25,425 nucleotides of DNA from assembly GCA_018398765.1 (NCBI GenBank), contig JAHBMJ010003864.1, positions 51,405 through 76,829 on the forward strand, read 5' to 3'. The translations under genes were made by a program, and so were the position numbers. Shown here one piece after another: positions 17,204 through 25,425 of this stretch. Within the stretch, counting starts at the first letter, position 1, and every line of letters begins with the position of its first letter. The DNA is from Chromera velia. Taxonomy: Eukaryota > Sar > Chromeraceae. The notes under the pieces are model-generated. The model saw nothing but the letters and a program-made list of their open reading frames with translations, was not told the origin of the DNA and ran no database searches.

Positions 17204-19284
17204 AGAACAGAGAGGCATGCAAGAAAGCCAGGCCAAGAATCTACTTCTTGCTGGAGAGTCTGGCCTCTTACAAATACGTCCCCGAATTGCGTGCGTCACT
17301 CAGTCTTCACGCTCCACCCTGTCTCCCCATTTTCTTCATTTGAACTATGTTCTTTCCCTCCGAACGCACCTGAAGGTGTGTTCCCAGATTGCGTACATAA
17401 TTCTGCCCATGCCGAAAGAGGGCTCGATGACTGCAGGCACGAACACCTCCTCGGTCTCCTTCTTCTCTGCCCACTTGAAAGACGCCATCTCTCTCTTGAT
17501 CTCGTAACTCTTACCGGTGCAGAGCTGCAAGCAAAGAAGAAATCAAGCAAGCATAGAACAGAACCAAATAAATCCTGAGGTATGCAAGCATGGATGGATG
17601 TATTGCAGGCAGAAATCAGAACTCCATCCCAGCCACTTTGTGGCCCGTCAACTGGAACTCACAGGAGTTTGTCAGTCTTAAGTGCTCGCAGCAAACCAAA
17701 ATGACCCCCCCCCCCCCNCCCAAAAGCCCTCACTGACCTTCACTGTCCATGACCCAGTGGCTGCCAGAGATTCCTCTGCCTTCAGTTTCTCGTCGTTCGA
17801 GAGTTCCTCCAGGGCCTTCGTGACCTCCCCGGCATCCTGCTTGAATGCGGGGCCGATCTGAAAGGGCAGAGACAGGCACCCAGAGGGGGAAGGTACAGAC
17901 AACATTTTACTGCTTTGAACGTCTTGTGATAGACACATTTCGGGGCGATTCGGGTCGTCGTCTTCATATTCGACAGAGGGGTGGGCAAGAAAGAAGGCAT
18001 ACCACTTGAAAAAATGAAATGCACAAAAAGGAAAAAGAGTTGTGGATGGAGAGAACCTGAAGAGAGAATGTGTATGTGTCCTTTCTCCTGTCTCCCTCCT
18101 CGGCGCAATCCTCGCTGACCAACCAACCTTCTTCTTTTCCAGTTTTGCCTGAACGTATTTGATGATTTGGGGCTCGTCGTACTTCCTGTGTGCTACAAGC
18201 TCGGTGTTCGAGGCGTCTGTGTGGGCAGAGAGATCGTATGCGGACCTGCAAACATGCAGAACTATGCATTCATCCATCCATCCACCCACTGATTCATTCT
18301 TTTCCTTCCTTGCCTGCGCTCTGCCTGGACGTGACAGTAGCGAGCTTTACAATTCAGAAGAGGAGAGAGACGCCTCAAACTTAAAGAAAAGCACCTCCAA
18401 GGGAAATCGAAGGGACAGGGAGAGAGGAGAGAGGAGCCCCCCCACACAGTACGCCCCCACAACACCGAACTAGTGAAGGAAGCACCACCGCACCCATGCA
18501 CTCCCAAGACCGACCAACCTGTCAGCATGTCCGACGCACTCCACCCATCCGTACGAGGTTTCTATCTCCGCATCCCAGCAGTCCTTTGCGTAGTGTGCCA
18601 TCTCACTCTCCAGGTGCTGTCTGAATCTCAGGCCCTCCCTCTGGATTCCAGCACCAGTCAGGAAGAGGTACGTCCGTGCAAGGAAGTACCCGAGGGTCTC
18701 GTTGTCAATCACCTGCAAGAAGGCAGAGGGCGGCGACGAATGGGGGATTGAGGCGATGAAAAAACAGGCAGAAAGAAAGAAAGAAGACCAGGAAGAAATG
18801 AAGGGAGGATGGAGGGAAGGAAGAATTGAGAAAGAGAGGTGTGGCAGCTTAAGAGGGACACAGAGAAATGCAGGGAGAAACAGGCAAGAACGTCGAAGAG
18901 GATATGAAGGAAAGAAAAAGAGTGCACAGAGAGAGAGCGTCATGTCTTCCATGCACGCATCCCTTCAGCAACATCCGCTCTCAGCATTCGTTCGTCTCAC
19001 TTCGATCTTGCTTATCACTTTTTATACTTCCTGTGCAATGCACCGTCGTTTTCCCTCTCTGTCCATTCATTCATCTGCCTGCCTGCCTGCCTGCCTCTTT
19101 GCCTGTTGACCTTCTTCTCGACGGCCTCCCCGATTGAGAGGTCGTGCACGACTTTGCCGTCTCCCAGTTGTCTGTCCCTCGGGAAGAGAGGGAGACAGAG
19201 GTGCTTGATCTCTTCGAACTTCGGGTGATCCTTCTCCTCAGGGTGCACGAAGTGTTCAATCTCGGCCATCTGGAACTCTCGGAC
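16103..19284 (-). CDS. GARS: GlyRS exons 2-8: rest of catalytic core and anticodon-binding domain
   Basis: Exon 2 encodes [18 protein letters not shown], exon 3 [20 protein letters not shown], exon 4 [11 protein letters not shown], exon 5 a variable insertion ([17 protein letters not shown]), exon 6 motif 3, and exons 7-8 the anticodon domain, ending YPKFDSQEA. Donors in order after exons 2-7 are gtcaac, gttggt, gttggt, gtcagt, gtgcgt and gttggt. The gtcaac donor is the only one without G at +5, but the peptide join (EAVEKK to [10 protein letters not shown]) matches what is conserved in the family. Confidence 0.93.
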
Positions 19285-20579
19285 CTGAAACCCAAACACA
19301 AACAGCCAGAAGGAAGGGAATCAACTAATCAATCAATGTTCATTTTGCCACATAAGTTGGGTCAAGATAGAGATAGAGCCTGCGTGTGTGATCTTTGAAA
19401 ATGTCTTTTCGTTCGACTTTGCGTTCGCACAGCGCCCCAAATCGACGACTACACAACCCCCTCACCCACCCGCAAGAGGCCTGCACGAGGTGCGATCTCA
19501 TTCCGAAAGCCGAGCCCGAGCTGTGCAGCTGCGAAGGGCATTCTGCCGTTGTTGTAGTCGAGCAGACGTCGGAAGTTCACGAAGATACCCTGAGCAGTCT
19601 CTGGTCTCAAGAAGCCCACCATGTTCCCCTGAGGCCCAATGGAGGTCTTGAACATCAAATTGAAAGGAAAGGGAAATGACAGGGGTGTCCCGGAAGAGGG
19701 AGATTTGATTTTGAATTCGGTGATTTTTTCATGAATCTCTTCTGCCGTCATTGCATCTGCCTGGAGGGCAAGTTTTTCGAGACTTTTCTTTTCTTCATCA
19801 GAAGAACTCTTGGCAATTCTCTTCTCGATTTCTTCCTCAAGAAGTTTGTCTGCTCTGAAACATTCTCCATTCGTTTCATCCTTTACCATCAAATCAGTGA
19901 AACGCTCAACATGCCCAGACACCTCCAGAACTTTCTCTGGAGTCATACAAGTTCCCCCAAACTCCAGCATCCCCTCGTTGAGGACAAAGTGCCGTCTCCA
20001 ATAAGCCTCAAGCTCCGCCTTCATCGCACACCCAGGAGGCCCAAAATCAAACAACCCCGCAACCCCCCCATAGATTTCAAAAGCAGGGGCAACGAAGAAG
20101 CGTCTCTTCAACAGGGACTCCAACCTCTCTCTGCACTTTGTGTAGAGAGGTTTCAAGTCTTCCAGGGCTTCCTCAGCCTTCGCAAGGTCACCCTTCAGTG
20201 CTTTCAATTTCGCAATTTCAGGCCCCAACTCCTCATTCCCCGCACCTGCCTGCTTCATCTTCTTCACAGCATCCCCCTGGCGTGCAACGTCTGCACGAAG
20301 GCCGGCGGCCGTCTCCTCGAGTTGAGCTGCGGCTTCAGGTGCGATGCTGGGCATTTTCTTTGCTTCAGTGGACAGAAGGGACTTTCCCTTTTTTGTGGAT
20401 GCTGCTTTTGAAGCACGTGCAAAGAGGGGTGTCGCGCTACGCAGAGGGTGGAGGTTGCTTCTACCTGTCCTACAGGACGCACACGGAGAGAAAGAGGAAA
20501 AAGCGGGGGAGTACCGGAAAAGAGCAGCCCGGGTTGCAACGAGCATGCACCACAGGATGCAAAACGGCACAAACAGCAT
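16103..20579 (-). CDS. GARS: Glycine--tRNA ligase, eukaryotic type, with organelle-targeting leader
   Basis: It charges tRNA-Gly with glycine (class II, homodimeric eukaryotic type). Exons: 19470-20579, 19111-19284, 18519-18712, 18128-18245, 17738-17857, 17370-17524, 16685-16879, 16103-16322. They total 2,286 nt, exactly 761 codons plus stop, so the frame closes. Order: leader 1-75; WHEP RNA-binding helix pair about 85-140; catalytic core from about 157, with motif 1 around [20 protein letters not shown], motif 2 [13 protein letters not shown] followed by [13 protein letters not shown], and motif 3 [20 protein letters not shown]; then the anticodon-binding domain ([38 protein letters not shown]). 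The frame is open upstream to a Met at 20759, but the Met at 20579 begins a signal peptide. A Met at codon 76 (20354) would give 686 residues, close to the human cytosolic form. Confidence 0.95.
16883..16909. repeat. (CA)n microsatellite next to the GlyRS exon 7 acceptor
   Basis: In transcript sense this is a (TG)n run running straight into the ttcag acceptor of exon 7. Confidence 0.95.
17145..17200. repeat. Compound (AC)n-(AG)n microsatellite
   Basis: Compound dinucleotide run in GlyRS intron 6, similar in build to the GT/GA run at 6809-6870. Confidence 0.95.
17705..17721. repeat. Poly-C run with an ambiguous base
   Basis: A C homopolymer inside GlyRS intron 5 contains the only N in the window (17718). 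The run length is probably uncertain in the assembly. It does not affect the coding model. Confidence 0.9.
19076..19096. repeat. (TGCC)n repeat after a donor
   Basis: In transcript sense this is (GGCA)n starting about 14 nt after the weak gtcaac donor of GlyRS exon 2. Confidence 0.9.
19470..20579 (-). CDS. GARS: GlyRS exon 1: leader, WHEP domain, start of catalytic core
   Basis: Residues 1-18, [18 protein letters not shown], are a good signal peptide. They are followed by [12 protein letters not shown] and a Ser/Arg/Lys-rich segment to about residue 75, typical of bipartite leaders of complex plastids. The exon then carries the WHEP domain (Glu/Lys/Ala-rich, with [13 protein letters not shown]) and the core up to GLLR. 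The donor gtgggt lies in phase 0, immediately before the continuation of motif 2 in exon 2. At 1,110 nt this exon is far longer than the other seven (118-220 nt). Confidence 0.92.
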
Positions 20580-21939
20580 GAGGCCGCTTGACAGGCAAGG
20601 CAGGTTGTCTAATGACGGAAGGTCAAAGAGTGTTTGAGAGGAGTGGAGGTGGAAGATGGTGGAAGAGAGAGAGAAAAGAGAATGGAGAGAACCGCGCGCG
20701 CGTGCACCATGTGTGCACCCCAAAACCGCGAAGTCGGTTTGACGCACGCGTACGCGCACTCGCTGCGGTGCGTGCAGCCCCGAAAAGCGTTTTCTGTGCA
20801 GTTGTAGACGGAGACTGCTGTTGCTGCAGTGGCGTCCCTTGTCTGGCTGGCGGATCAGATCGTGTCAGATCGTCGGAATCTTTTTACCCCTTTCGATTCC
20901 ATTTCCAATTTTCGATTCTGATTGTCCGTTCCGCCCGTCGTCTGATCGTAAATGTGATTCTCCAGCACGGTTCAGCAGCTGTTGCCGTTTGTTTTGATCT
21001 GGGAGGAATATATATCCGGCAAGGTGGGAGAAATTAGCAGAACCTGTGCAAGCAGATACGGCGAGGCTGAAGGAAGTCCTCCGGCATCCTCTCAGCCCTT
21101 TGCTCTTATCGAGTGAGCAAATAGAACACATCGGATTGAACCTTTGACTGAGCGCGGAAGGAAGAAAGCTGTACAGCGAGACTTCGTTCTTCACTCGAAT
21201 CGCTCGGCCTTCCTTCTTCCTGTCGTCGTTTCTTGGGACTCGCCTGGGCCCTGGAATAAACCGATCGATACACTGCTCTTTAAAGGCTTGAGGGCCTGAG
21301 AAGGACGCGCAGCAAGGAAACAGGATGAAAGTTCTGCAGGCAGGATGGTGGTTGGATCTGAAAGAAAAGGAGTCGCAACAGCGGGACACACAGAAGGAGA
21401 AGGAAAAGGAAAAAAAGGAGGAAGAGAAGGAGGAGAAGGAGAAAGAGACGAGCACCAATCCTTCCTCTTCCACACAAGGGAGGATGAATCTCACACCTGT
21501 GAGCTTTTTTCGTTGGTGTAGTATGTTTTTTGCGTGCCCATTTCTCTTTTCCATTCTTCTCTTCGAGGCCTTTGTGTGTGTGCTCTGTTCGTGAGCTTTT
21601 TTTTTTGTGCTAGAGTCTTGATGTTGTCTTTTCTGCATCCGATCAGAAGTTGCGGGGCCTCTCTTAGCAGTCTCTAATGTGCGCTGAAACTGGGGCGCCG
21701 TTTTCTCTGCGGAAAAGTCGATAATGCAGAACAGCACTTCTTTCGATTTAAATTCCTTCCTGGTTTTCCAAAACCGAGTCTCCTTCCTACACAACACGAA
21801 ACCAAGTACATGCAGATGCAGGAAGAGGTCACCGTGCTAGCAGCATATGTCTCTCTCTCATGTTCAGGCTAGCGACGCTTTCTGTGAGAGTCCGTAGCAG
21901 AATTCCGTCTCTTCTGTTGCTCCTTTGGTGTGCGTGCAG
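20580..21939. promoter_or_regulatory. Head-to-head region between GlyRS and the ankyrin gene
   Basis: The first 180 bases are in frame with GlyRS back to a Met at 20759 and are probably 5' UTR. Beyond that I see no gene I can support. There is a purine-rich AAGGAG-type tract at about 21356-21450 and a T-run near 21598. A 310-codon minus-strand frame (20865-21797) is low in complexity and has no recognisable domain. First exons and promoters of both genes probably lie here. Confidence 0.35.
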
Positions 21940-22080
21940 ATGATCCTTCGCAACCTCCGTTGCTTCGAACCGGTCAGACATGGCACGGACGGTCCATCAA
22001 GTCTCCAAATCGCCTTTTCGCGTCTCGATTCCTCGATTGCTGAAACATTCCGGACATTTTTTGTCAATCGATGTGTTCTC
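21940..22080 (+). CDS. Possible upstream exon of the ankyrin gene (degenerate repeat)
   Basis: Just after a gtgcag the sequence reads MILRNLRCFEPVRHG, then DGPSSLQIAFSRLDSSIAET and FRTFFVNRCVLGSN. The second part resembles an ankyrin repeat (DGxTALxxA...LGxx). I could not find a donor with the right phase to join the next exon at 22346, so the right end is arbitrary and the exon is tentative. It could instead be the translation start of the gene. Confidence 0.25.
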
Positions 22081-22345
22081 GGGTCCAACAGATGTTTGGG
22101 AGTTTCGTTGTTGGCTTGCTGCGTGATCGGCGTCCTTATCTTTGAATGCCTCTGCAACAAAAAATCCGTCGCACGCATTCTGACTTGATTGACCTCTCTT
22201 TCGCCTTGAAGTTTCCTCTGTCTCAGTCAACGCGCATTTGGGGCGTGTCGTGCATCTGCATGTCTTCTCTCTAGATTTTGGTAGGTCTTCATTATTCCTC
22301 CCTCCTTCGCTCCTATCCCTCTCTGTCCGTCCGTGCGTCCGTCAG

Positions 22346-22453
22346 GTGCATGGATCAACACTGCAGGCGGTGATAGACTCGCAGGGCGGCACTGCGGTTG
22401 ATCTCCTCCTGCTGATGCGATTGGGGTCAAGAGTTACGAGGCGGAACATGGCG
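22346..22453 (+). CDS. Ankyrin exon A
   Basis: 36 codons, phase 0 at both ends, donor gtcggt. It reads HGSTLQAVIDSQGGTAVDLL then LGSRVTRRNM, a divergent repeat with an extra residue or two in the turn. Confidence 0.7.
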
Positions 22454-23437
22454 GTCGGTCGGGCAGGCAGGGAAGGGGACAGAGGGGGGGGGTTGTTGTT
22501 GAAGAGACCGAAGAGAAGCGAACGGACGGGGAGAGGAGCAAAAGGGAGTAAAAGGCAAGAAGGAACTTCATGAATCGATAGGTAATCTTTCTGTGTTCTG
22601 TGTGGAGAGGAATGTGCCTTCGCAACTGTTCTCTCTTCTTTTTTTTTCTATCGATCTGCAAATCCCCCCTTCCGGTGATTTCATTCATGGACGCTTGGGT
22701 GGATGGGTAGAGGGGATGATAGAAGGGTTGAGGAAGGGGGGGTGAATGGATCTGTGCGTGCAGCACGGAGAGACAGCATTCCTGCGGGCAGTGAGGAGAG
22801 GGCGAGGGGACCTGATCGGCTACTTGGTGAAGCGGGGATGCGATCCTTTGCAGAAGAACAGGGTCGGTCTGTCAGTGAGTGAGTGAGTGAGTGAGTGAGT
22901 GAGTGAGCCGTGGTGCAATTCAACTACTAAGCGCAAACTGAAAGAACGTTTTGCAGTCAGTTTGCATTCCCGCACCTTGGCTCTTTTTTTTTCTCTGTCT
23001 TCCTTTCTCCAGAGATGTGATTCGCGAAAAAGAAGAGGACAGAAACACCTCTGGTTGAATTTGTTCGTTTGAATGTTTCTTCCTTGCCCGCTTTCTTTGT
23101 TCGTTTGAATGTTTCTTCCTTGCCCGCTTTCTTTGTTCGTTTGAATGTTTCTTCCTTGCCCGCTTTCTTTGTTCGTTTGTATGCATGCATGCAGTCTGGA
23201 GAGAAGGCTCTGATCGCCGCGATCCTTCACAGACAGACACAGAGCGTCGAGGCACTCACCTCCTCGGGGGTGAACGTGAACGCCTGCACTAGCAAGGTCG
23301 GCTTGGGCTAGCTGGGGTTGGGTTCGGGCTAGGTTGTTATGGTCTGGTTGAGTGCGGAGGACTCGTTCAAGGAACGGAGGGTGCGGATCTTCTCTGTGTG
23401 TGTGTCTCTCTCTCCCTCCCTCTCCCTCAGTGTGTGT

Positions 23438-23475
<38 letters not shown>

Positions 23476-25425
23476 TGTTCGTGGACACTCATCCATTCTC
23501 TCTCTCCTTTGTTAACCCTGCAGGACGGCCGGTCTGCCCTACAAGTCGCCCTATCGGACTACTTAGTTGACATTCGACTGGTCGAAGCTCTTCTTGCGGC
23601 AGGAGCGTCGCCTGTGGTGAGTTCCTCTTTTGTGCTGGTGCATTCTCCTGTTGCTCGTGGCTTTTCAGAGGGTCCATTTGCCAATCTGTTTATATGGCGG
23701 TGTCCATTCGCAGTTTTCGTCAAGGCAGGGATTAATCATGGGACACATGAAGCTTCTTTCTCTAAACATTCTTGGATGTGAAAAAGGAAGAATCCGTCCG
23801 ATGCAGCAAGGGGTGGTCCTTTCGCCTCTCTGGCGTTGAACTTCAACAGGGAGGCAGCTGATTCATTTGACACAGGGGTCTGTGTATGTGAGGATGAGTT
23901 TCTGGATTCGGTTGTTGTGCGATCTCCCGCCCTTGCAGAAGTGGTCTTCGTTCTTTCTTCTTCCTGTCCAGTGGAGCAGGGCAGATCTCGTTGGCCTCCT
24001 TCTTTCGAAAGGGGCAGACGTCAACACACGCAACGAGGTCAGGCTGGTTCTGCATTTATTAATATGATCGGACTCATGCTTTCACTTTCTTTTTTCTTAG
24101 TGCATTCCTCATTTTCTTTCAGACCGTCTGAAGGCAATTTTTTTTTCACACATCTGATCAAGACGGCTTAATTTAATTTATTACCCTGCATGATGCCCCG
24201 CCTGCCTGCATGCAGCAAGGTTGGACCGCCCTGATGGTTGCCGTGTCGAACAGCTGGGTGGAGGGGGTGAAAGCTCTACTCTCTGCAGGCGCTGATGTGA
24301 ATGCGCGTGGGAAGGTCAGTCAGAAGTGAAAACAGATTGGTACATTCGTGTACACGTACACATACTATTAATATTTGCATCAACAATGTCCGTCTGCTAG
24401 ATGCAGATTCGATCAATCAAGGGAGAGACAGAGACAGAGATGGGCAGGGAGACAGAGAGACAGACAGACTGACAGACAGACTTCGAGCATTTCTCAAGAC
24501 GGAAGGGTGCCTCTTCTGCCTTCTTTTCTTCATCAAACAAAGCCTTCCTTTCCTTGTCCTTCTGCAGGACAGCAGAGCTTCATCTTGCTGCCCGATCATT
24601 CATTCCTTGTGTTTGCATCTTCTTCCTTTCTTTTTCCGGTGACAGGACGGGAGGACAGCGCTCTCTCTCGCGATCGTGCTTGGGCGAAATGACGTGGCCA
24701 GAATCCTTGTGGAGGGAGGGGCAGATGTGCACCGACGTGATGAGGTGGGTCGGTTGCATGGGTCAAAACGGAACGTTGGATTGTATTCTGTATCCATGGT
24801 AAAGTACGCACCGATGATACATTTCCCTGGCGGCATCGATTCGGTGCAGAAGGAGAAGGGGAGAGGACCCATGTGCATGCATCAAAAAAAAGATGGGGTT
24901 GTGAGAGAGTATCCGGAAAAATGGACGATTGAGCTGGATGTTTCTCTCCCTTTCTTCTTTCCTTCTGTTGTCTCTTGAAGAATCTGAAAGGTCAAAAAGG
25001 ATAGCAAGAATTAAAAGAACAAGTTCTTGCTCCTTCCTGCTTTCTTTCTGCCTGCAGGCCGGGGGGACGCTGTTGATGTTGGCGGTCTGCAACAACAGGA
25101 GGGAGACAGTGAAGTTCCTCGTCTCTGCTGCAAGAGCGGACATCGATGCCGCTCGAAAGGTCAGGCGGACACGGAGTCGGGGATTTGGTTGGGCAGTCAG
25201 AGAATGAGTACAGAGGTCCGGTAGTTGGGCAGGCAGGCAGGAAGGGAGACCGGAAAGCAAGGATGAATTCCTTCTAGTTCTTGTATTTCTCTTCTCTCTC
25301 TCTGTATGTATGGCCATGTGCGCGCAGGATGGCTCGACGGCTCTTCTCCTTGCTGTCAGGCACGGCCGTACTGAGCTTGTCAAGATTCTCGTGGAGGCAG
25401 GGGCGGACGTGGGCCTGACTGGAAA
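22346..25425 (+). CDS. Ankyrin-repeat protein gene, one exon per repeat (partial)
   Basis: Ankyrin repeats are helix-turn-helix protein-binding modules of about 33 residues. Exons: 22346-22453, 22764-22862, 23195-23296, 23524-23616, an uncertain pair 23807-23877 and 23972-24037, 24216-24314, 24646-24744, 25058-25159, and 25328 to the right edge. Each complete exon encodes one repeat of 31-36 residues beginning at the conserved xGxTAL position, and the well-supported introns are all phase 0. Clear consensus is seen in QGWTALMVAV...LLSAGADVNA, DGRTALSLAIVLGRNDVARI and DGSTALLLAVRHGRTELVKI. The start, the 3' end and any other domains lie outside or are unresolved. The partner and role cannot be told from the sequence. 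Confidence 0.85.
22764..22862 (+). CDS. Ankyrin exon B
   Basis: 33 codons, phase 0, acceptor gtgcag, donor gtcggt. It reads HGETAFLRAVRRGRGDLIGY then LVKRGCDPLQKNR. A (GTGA)n tract begins 12 nt past the exon end. Confidence 0.85.
22875..22908. repeat. (GTGA)n repeat after a donor
   Basis: Eight or more GTGA units begin 12 nt after the end of ankyrin exon B, so several GTGAGT donor-like hexamers follow the real one. Confidence 0.95.
23063..23180. repeat. 36-bp minisatellite, three copies plus a partial
   Basis: Units start at 23063, 23099 and 23135, each beginning GTTCGTTTGAATGTTTCTTC, with a partial at 23171. The tract ends just before the acceptor of ankyrin exon C. Units are contiguous with no spacers. 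Confidence 0.95.
23195..23296 (+). CDS. Ankyrin exon C
   Basis: 34 codons, phase 0, acceptor atgcag, donor gtcggc. It reads SGEKALIAAILHRQTQSVEA then LTSSGVNVNACTSK. A 36-bp minisatellite lies just upstream in the intron. Confidence 0.85.
23431..23474. repeat. (TG)n microsatellite
   Basis: TG run in the intron between ankyrin exons C and D, about 50 nt before the acceptor. Confidence 0.95.
23524..23616 (+). CDS. Ankyrin exon D
   Basis: 31 codons if the strong gtgagt donor is used. It reads DGRSALQVALSDYLVDIRLV then EALLAAGASPV. It ends earlier than its sisters, before the usual N-x-x-N/K residues. A weaker donor at 23621 (gttcct) would extend it in phase 1, which is what the next exon needs. 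Confidence 0.8.
23807..23877 (+). CDS. Ankyrin exon E, first half of a split repeat; frame problem
   Basis: After atgcag, the sister-exon frame (CAA GGx, as in exon G) soon reaches a TGA. Shifted by two bases it reads RGGPFASLALNFNREAADSF, which fits the first half of an ankyrin repeat and leaves in phase 0 at gtctgt. It therefore needs a phase-1 entry that the strong donor of exon D does not give. The possibilities are a different exon D donor, a two-base insertion in the GGGG run, or a decayed exon. Confidence 0.4.
23972..24037 (+). CDS. Ankyrin exon F, second half of a repeat
   Basis: 22 codons, phase 0, acceptor gtccag, donor gtcagg. It reads WSRADLVGLLLSKGADVNTR then NE, a textbook second half. 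It is the only clear case where a repeat is split or truncated by an intron. Confidence 0.75.
24216..24314 (+). CDS. Ankyrin exon G
   Basis: 33 codons, phase 0, acceptor atgcag, donor gtcagt. It reads QGWTALMVAVSNSWVEGVKA then LLSAGADVNARGK, close to the ankyrin consensus. Confidence 0.9.
24421..24482. repeat. Imperfect (GACA)/(GAGA)n repeat
   Basis: Imperfect tetranucleotide tract in the intron between ankyrin exons G and H, upstream of the vestigial half-exon. Confidence 0.85.
24568..24612 (+). pseudogene. Vestigial ankyrin half-exon
   Basis: Following a ctgcag acceptor the sequence starts GAC, as exons D and H do, then shifts frame to give TAELHLAARSF, an ankyrin first half. No second half or usable donor follows before the acceptor of exon H. 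I read it as the remnant of a lost repeat exon, inside the intron between exons G and H. Confidence 0.4.
24646..24744 (+). CDS. Ankyrin exon H
   Basis: 33 codons, phase 0, acceptor gacag, donor gtgggt. It reads DGRTALSLAIVLGRNDVARI then LVEGGADVHRRDE. Confidence 0.9.
25058..25159 (+). CDS. Ankyrin exon I
   Basis: 34 codons, phase 0, acceptor ctgcag, donor gtcagg. It reads AGGTLLMLAVCNNRRETVKF then LVSAARADIDAARK. Confidence 0.88.
25328..25425 (+). CDS. Ankyrin exon J (cut by the right edge)
   Basis: 32 codons plus two bases are visible after a gcgcag acceptor. It reads DGSTALLLAVRHGRTELVKI then LVEAGADVGLTG, the best consensus match in the gene. Confidence 0.9.

Noticed and set aside
20580-20759. 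Upstream Met for GlyRS (60 residues longer)
   Set aside because: It would bury the signal peptide at residue 61 onward; the Met at 20579 places it at the N-terminus.
20865-21797. 310-codon minus-strand frame between GlyRS and the ankyrin gene
   Set aside because: Low-complexity Phe/Ser and Lys/Arg stretches with no domain, lying across a purine-rich tract; probably chance openness, though a small exon inside it cannot be excluded.
23063-23180. CRISPR-like 36-bp periodic repeat
   Set aside because: Units are contiguous without spacers and sit in a eukaryotic intron; it is a minisatellite.
1-25425. tRNA, snRNA or other structured RNA genes
   Set aside because: I scanned by eye for tRNA B-box-like GTTCGANNC sequences with a matching A box and for other obvious cloverleafs and found none I could support; a covariance-model search would be needed.

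Overview
This is nuclear DNA from an intron-rich eukaryote, probably an alga or alga-derived protist with a complex plastid; I would guess a chromerid such as Chromera velia. The reasons are a cytosolic-type, WHEP-containing glycyl-tRNA synthetase behind a signal-peptide-plus-transit-like leader, a second gene with a similar leader, very many short exons, about 50% G+C, and heavy microsatellite load inside introns. The species name is inference. I could run no database search. Exon boundaries were read by hand from GT/AG sites, reading-frame continuity and, where possible, family knowledge.

Four genes are visible. (1) Minus strand, 12557 down to 1 and continuing off the left edge: a gene of at least 25 exons encoding about 1,660 visible residues of a secreted or organelle-directed protein that I do not recognise. 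It has a signal peptide, a cysteine-bearing N-terminal two thirds, acidic Ser/Thr linkers, a Cys/Trp-rich module, a cysteine-free helical region and a Thr/Pro repeat stalk. (2) Plus strand, 13215-14774: an intronless glutathione S-transferase-like protein (519 aa) with an N-terminal leader and a C-terminal extension. (3) Minus strand, 20579-16103: glycine--tRNA ligase in 8 exons, 761 aa, whose spliced frame closes exactly. An internal Met gives a 686-residue form that fits a cytosolic enzyme, so one gene may serve two compartments. (4) Plus strand, 22346 to the right edge: an ankyrin-repeat gene in which essentially every exon is one repeat of 31-36 residues and every well-supported intron is phase 0, with one frame-broken repeat exon and one vestigial half-repeat.

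Layout: genes 1 and 2 are head to head across about 660 bp that hold a TACGTA-rich inverted repeat. Genes 2 and 3 are tail to tail across 1.3 kb that includes a strongly AT-rich island (about 14.78-15.64 kb). Genes 3 and 4 are head to head across more than 1 kb. The genes show no obvious shared pathway beyond the leaders suggesting routing through the secretory system to a plastid or the exterior.

The most unusual window-wide signals are splice donors that keep G at +5 but most often carry C at +3 (GTCAGT-like), and microsatellites that begin or end right at splice junctions. The main candidate for something undescribed is the large unrecognised minus-strand protein with micro-exons near its 5' end.
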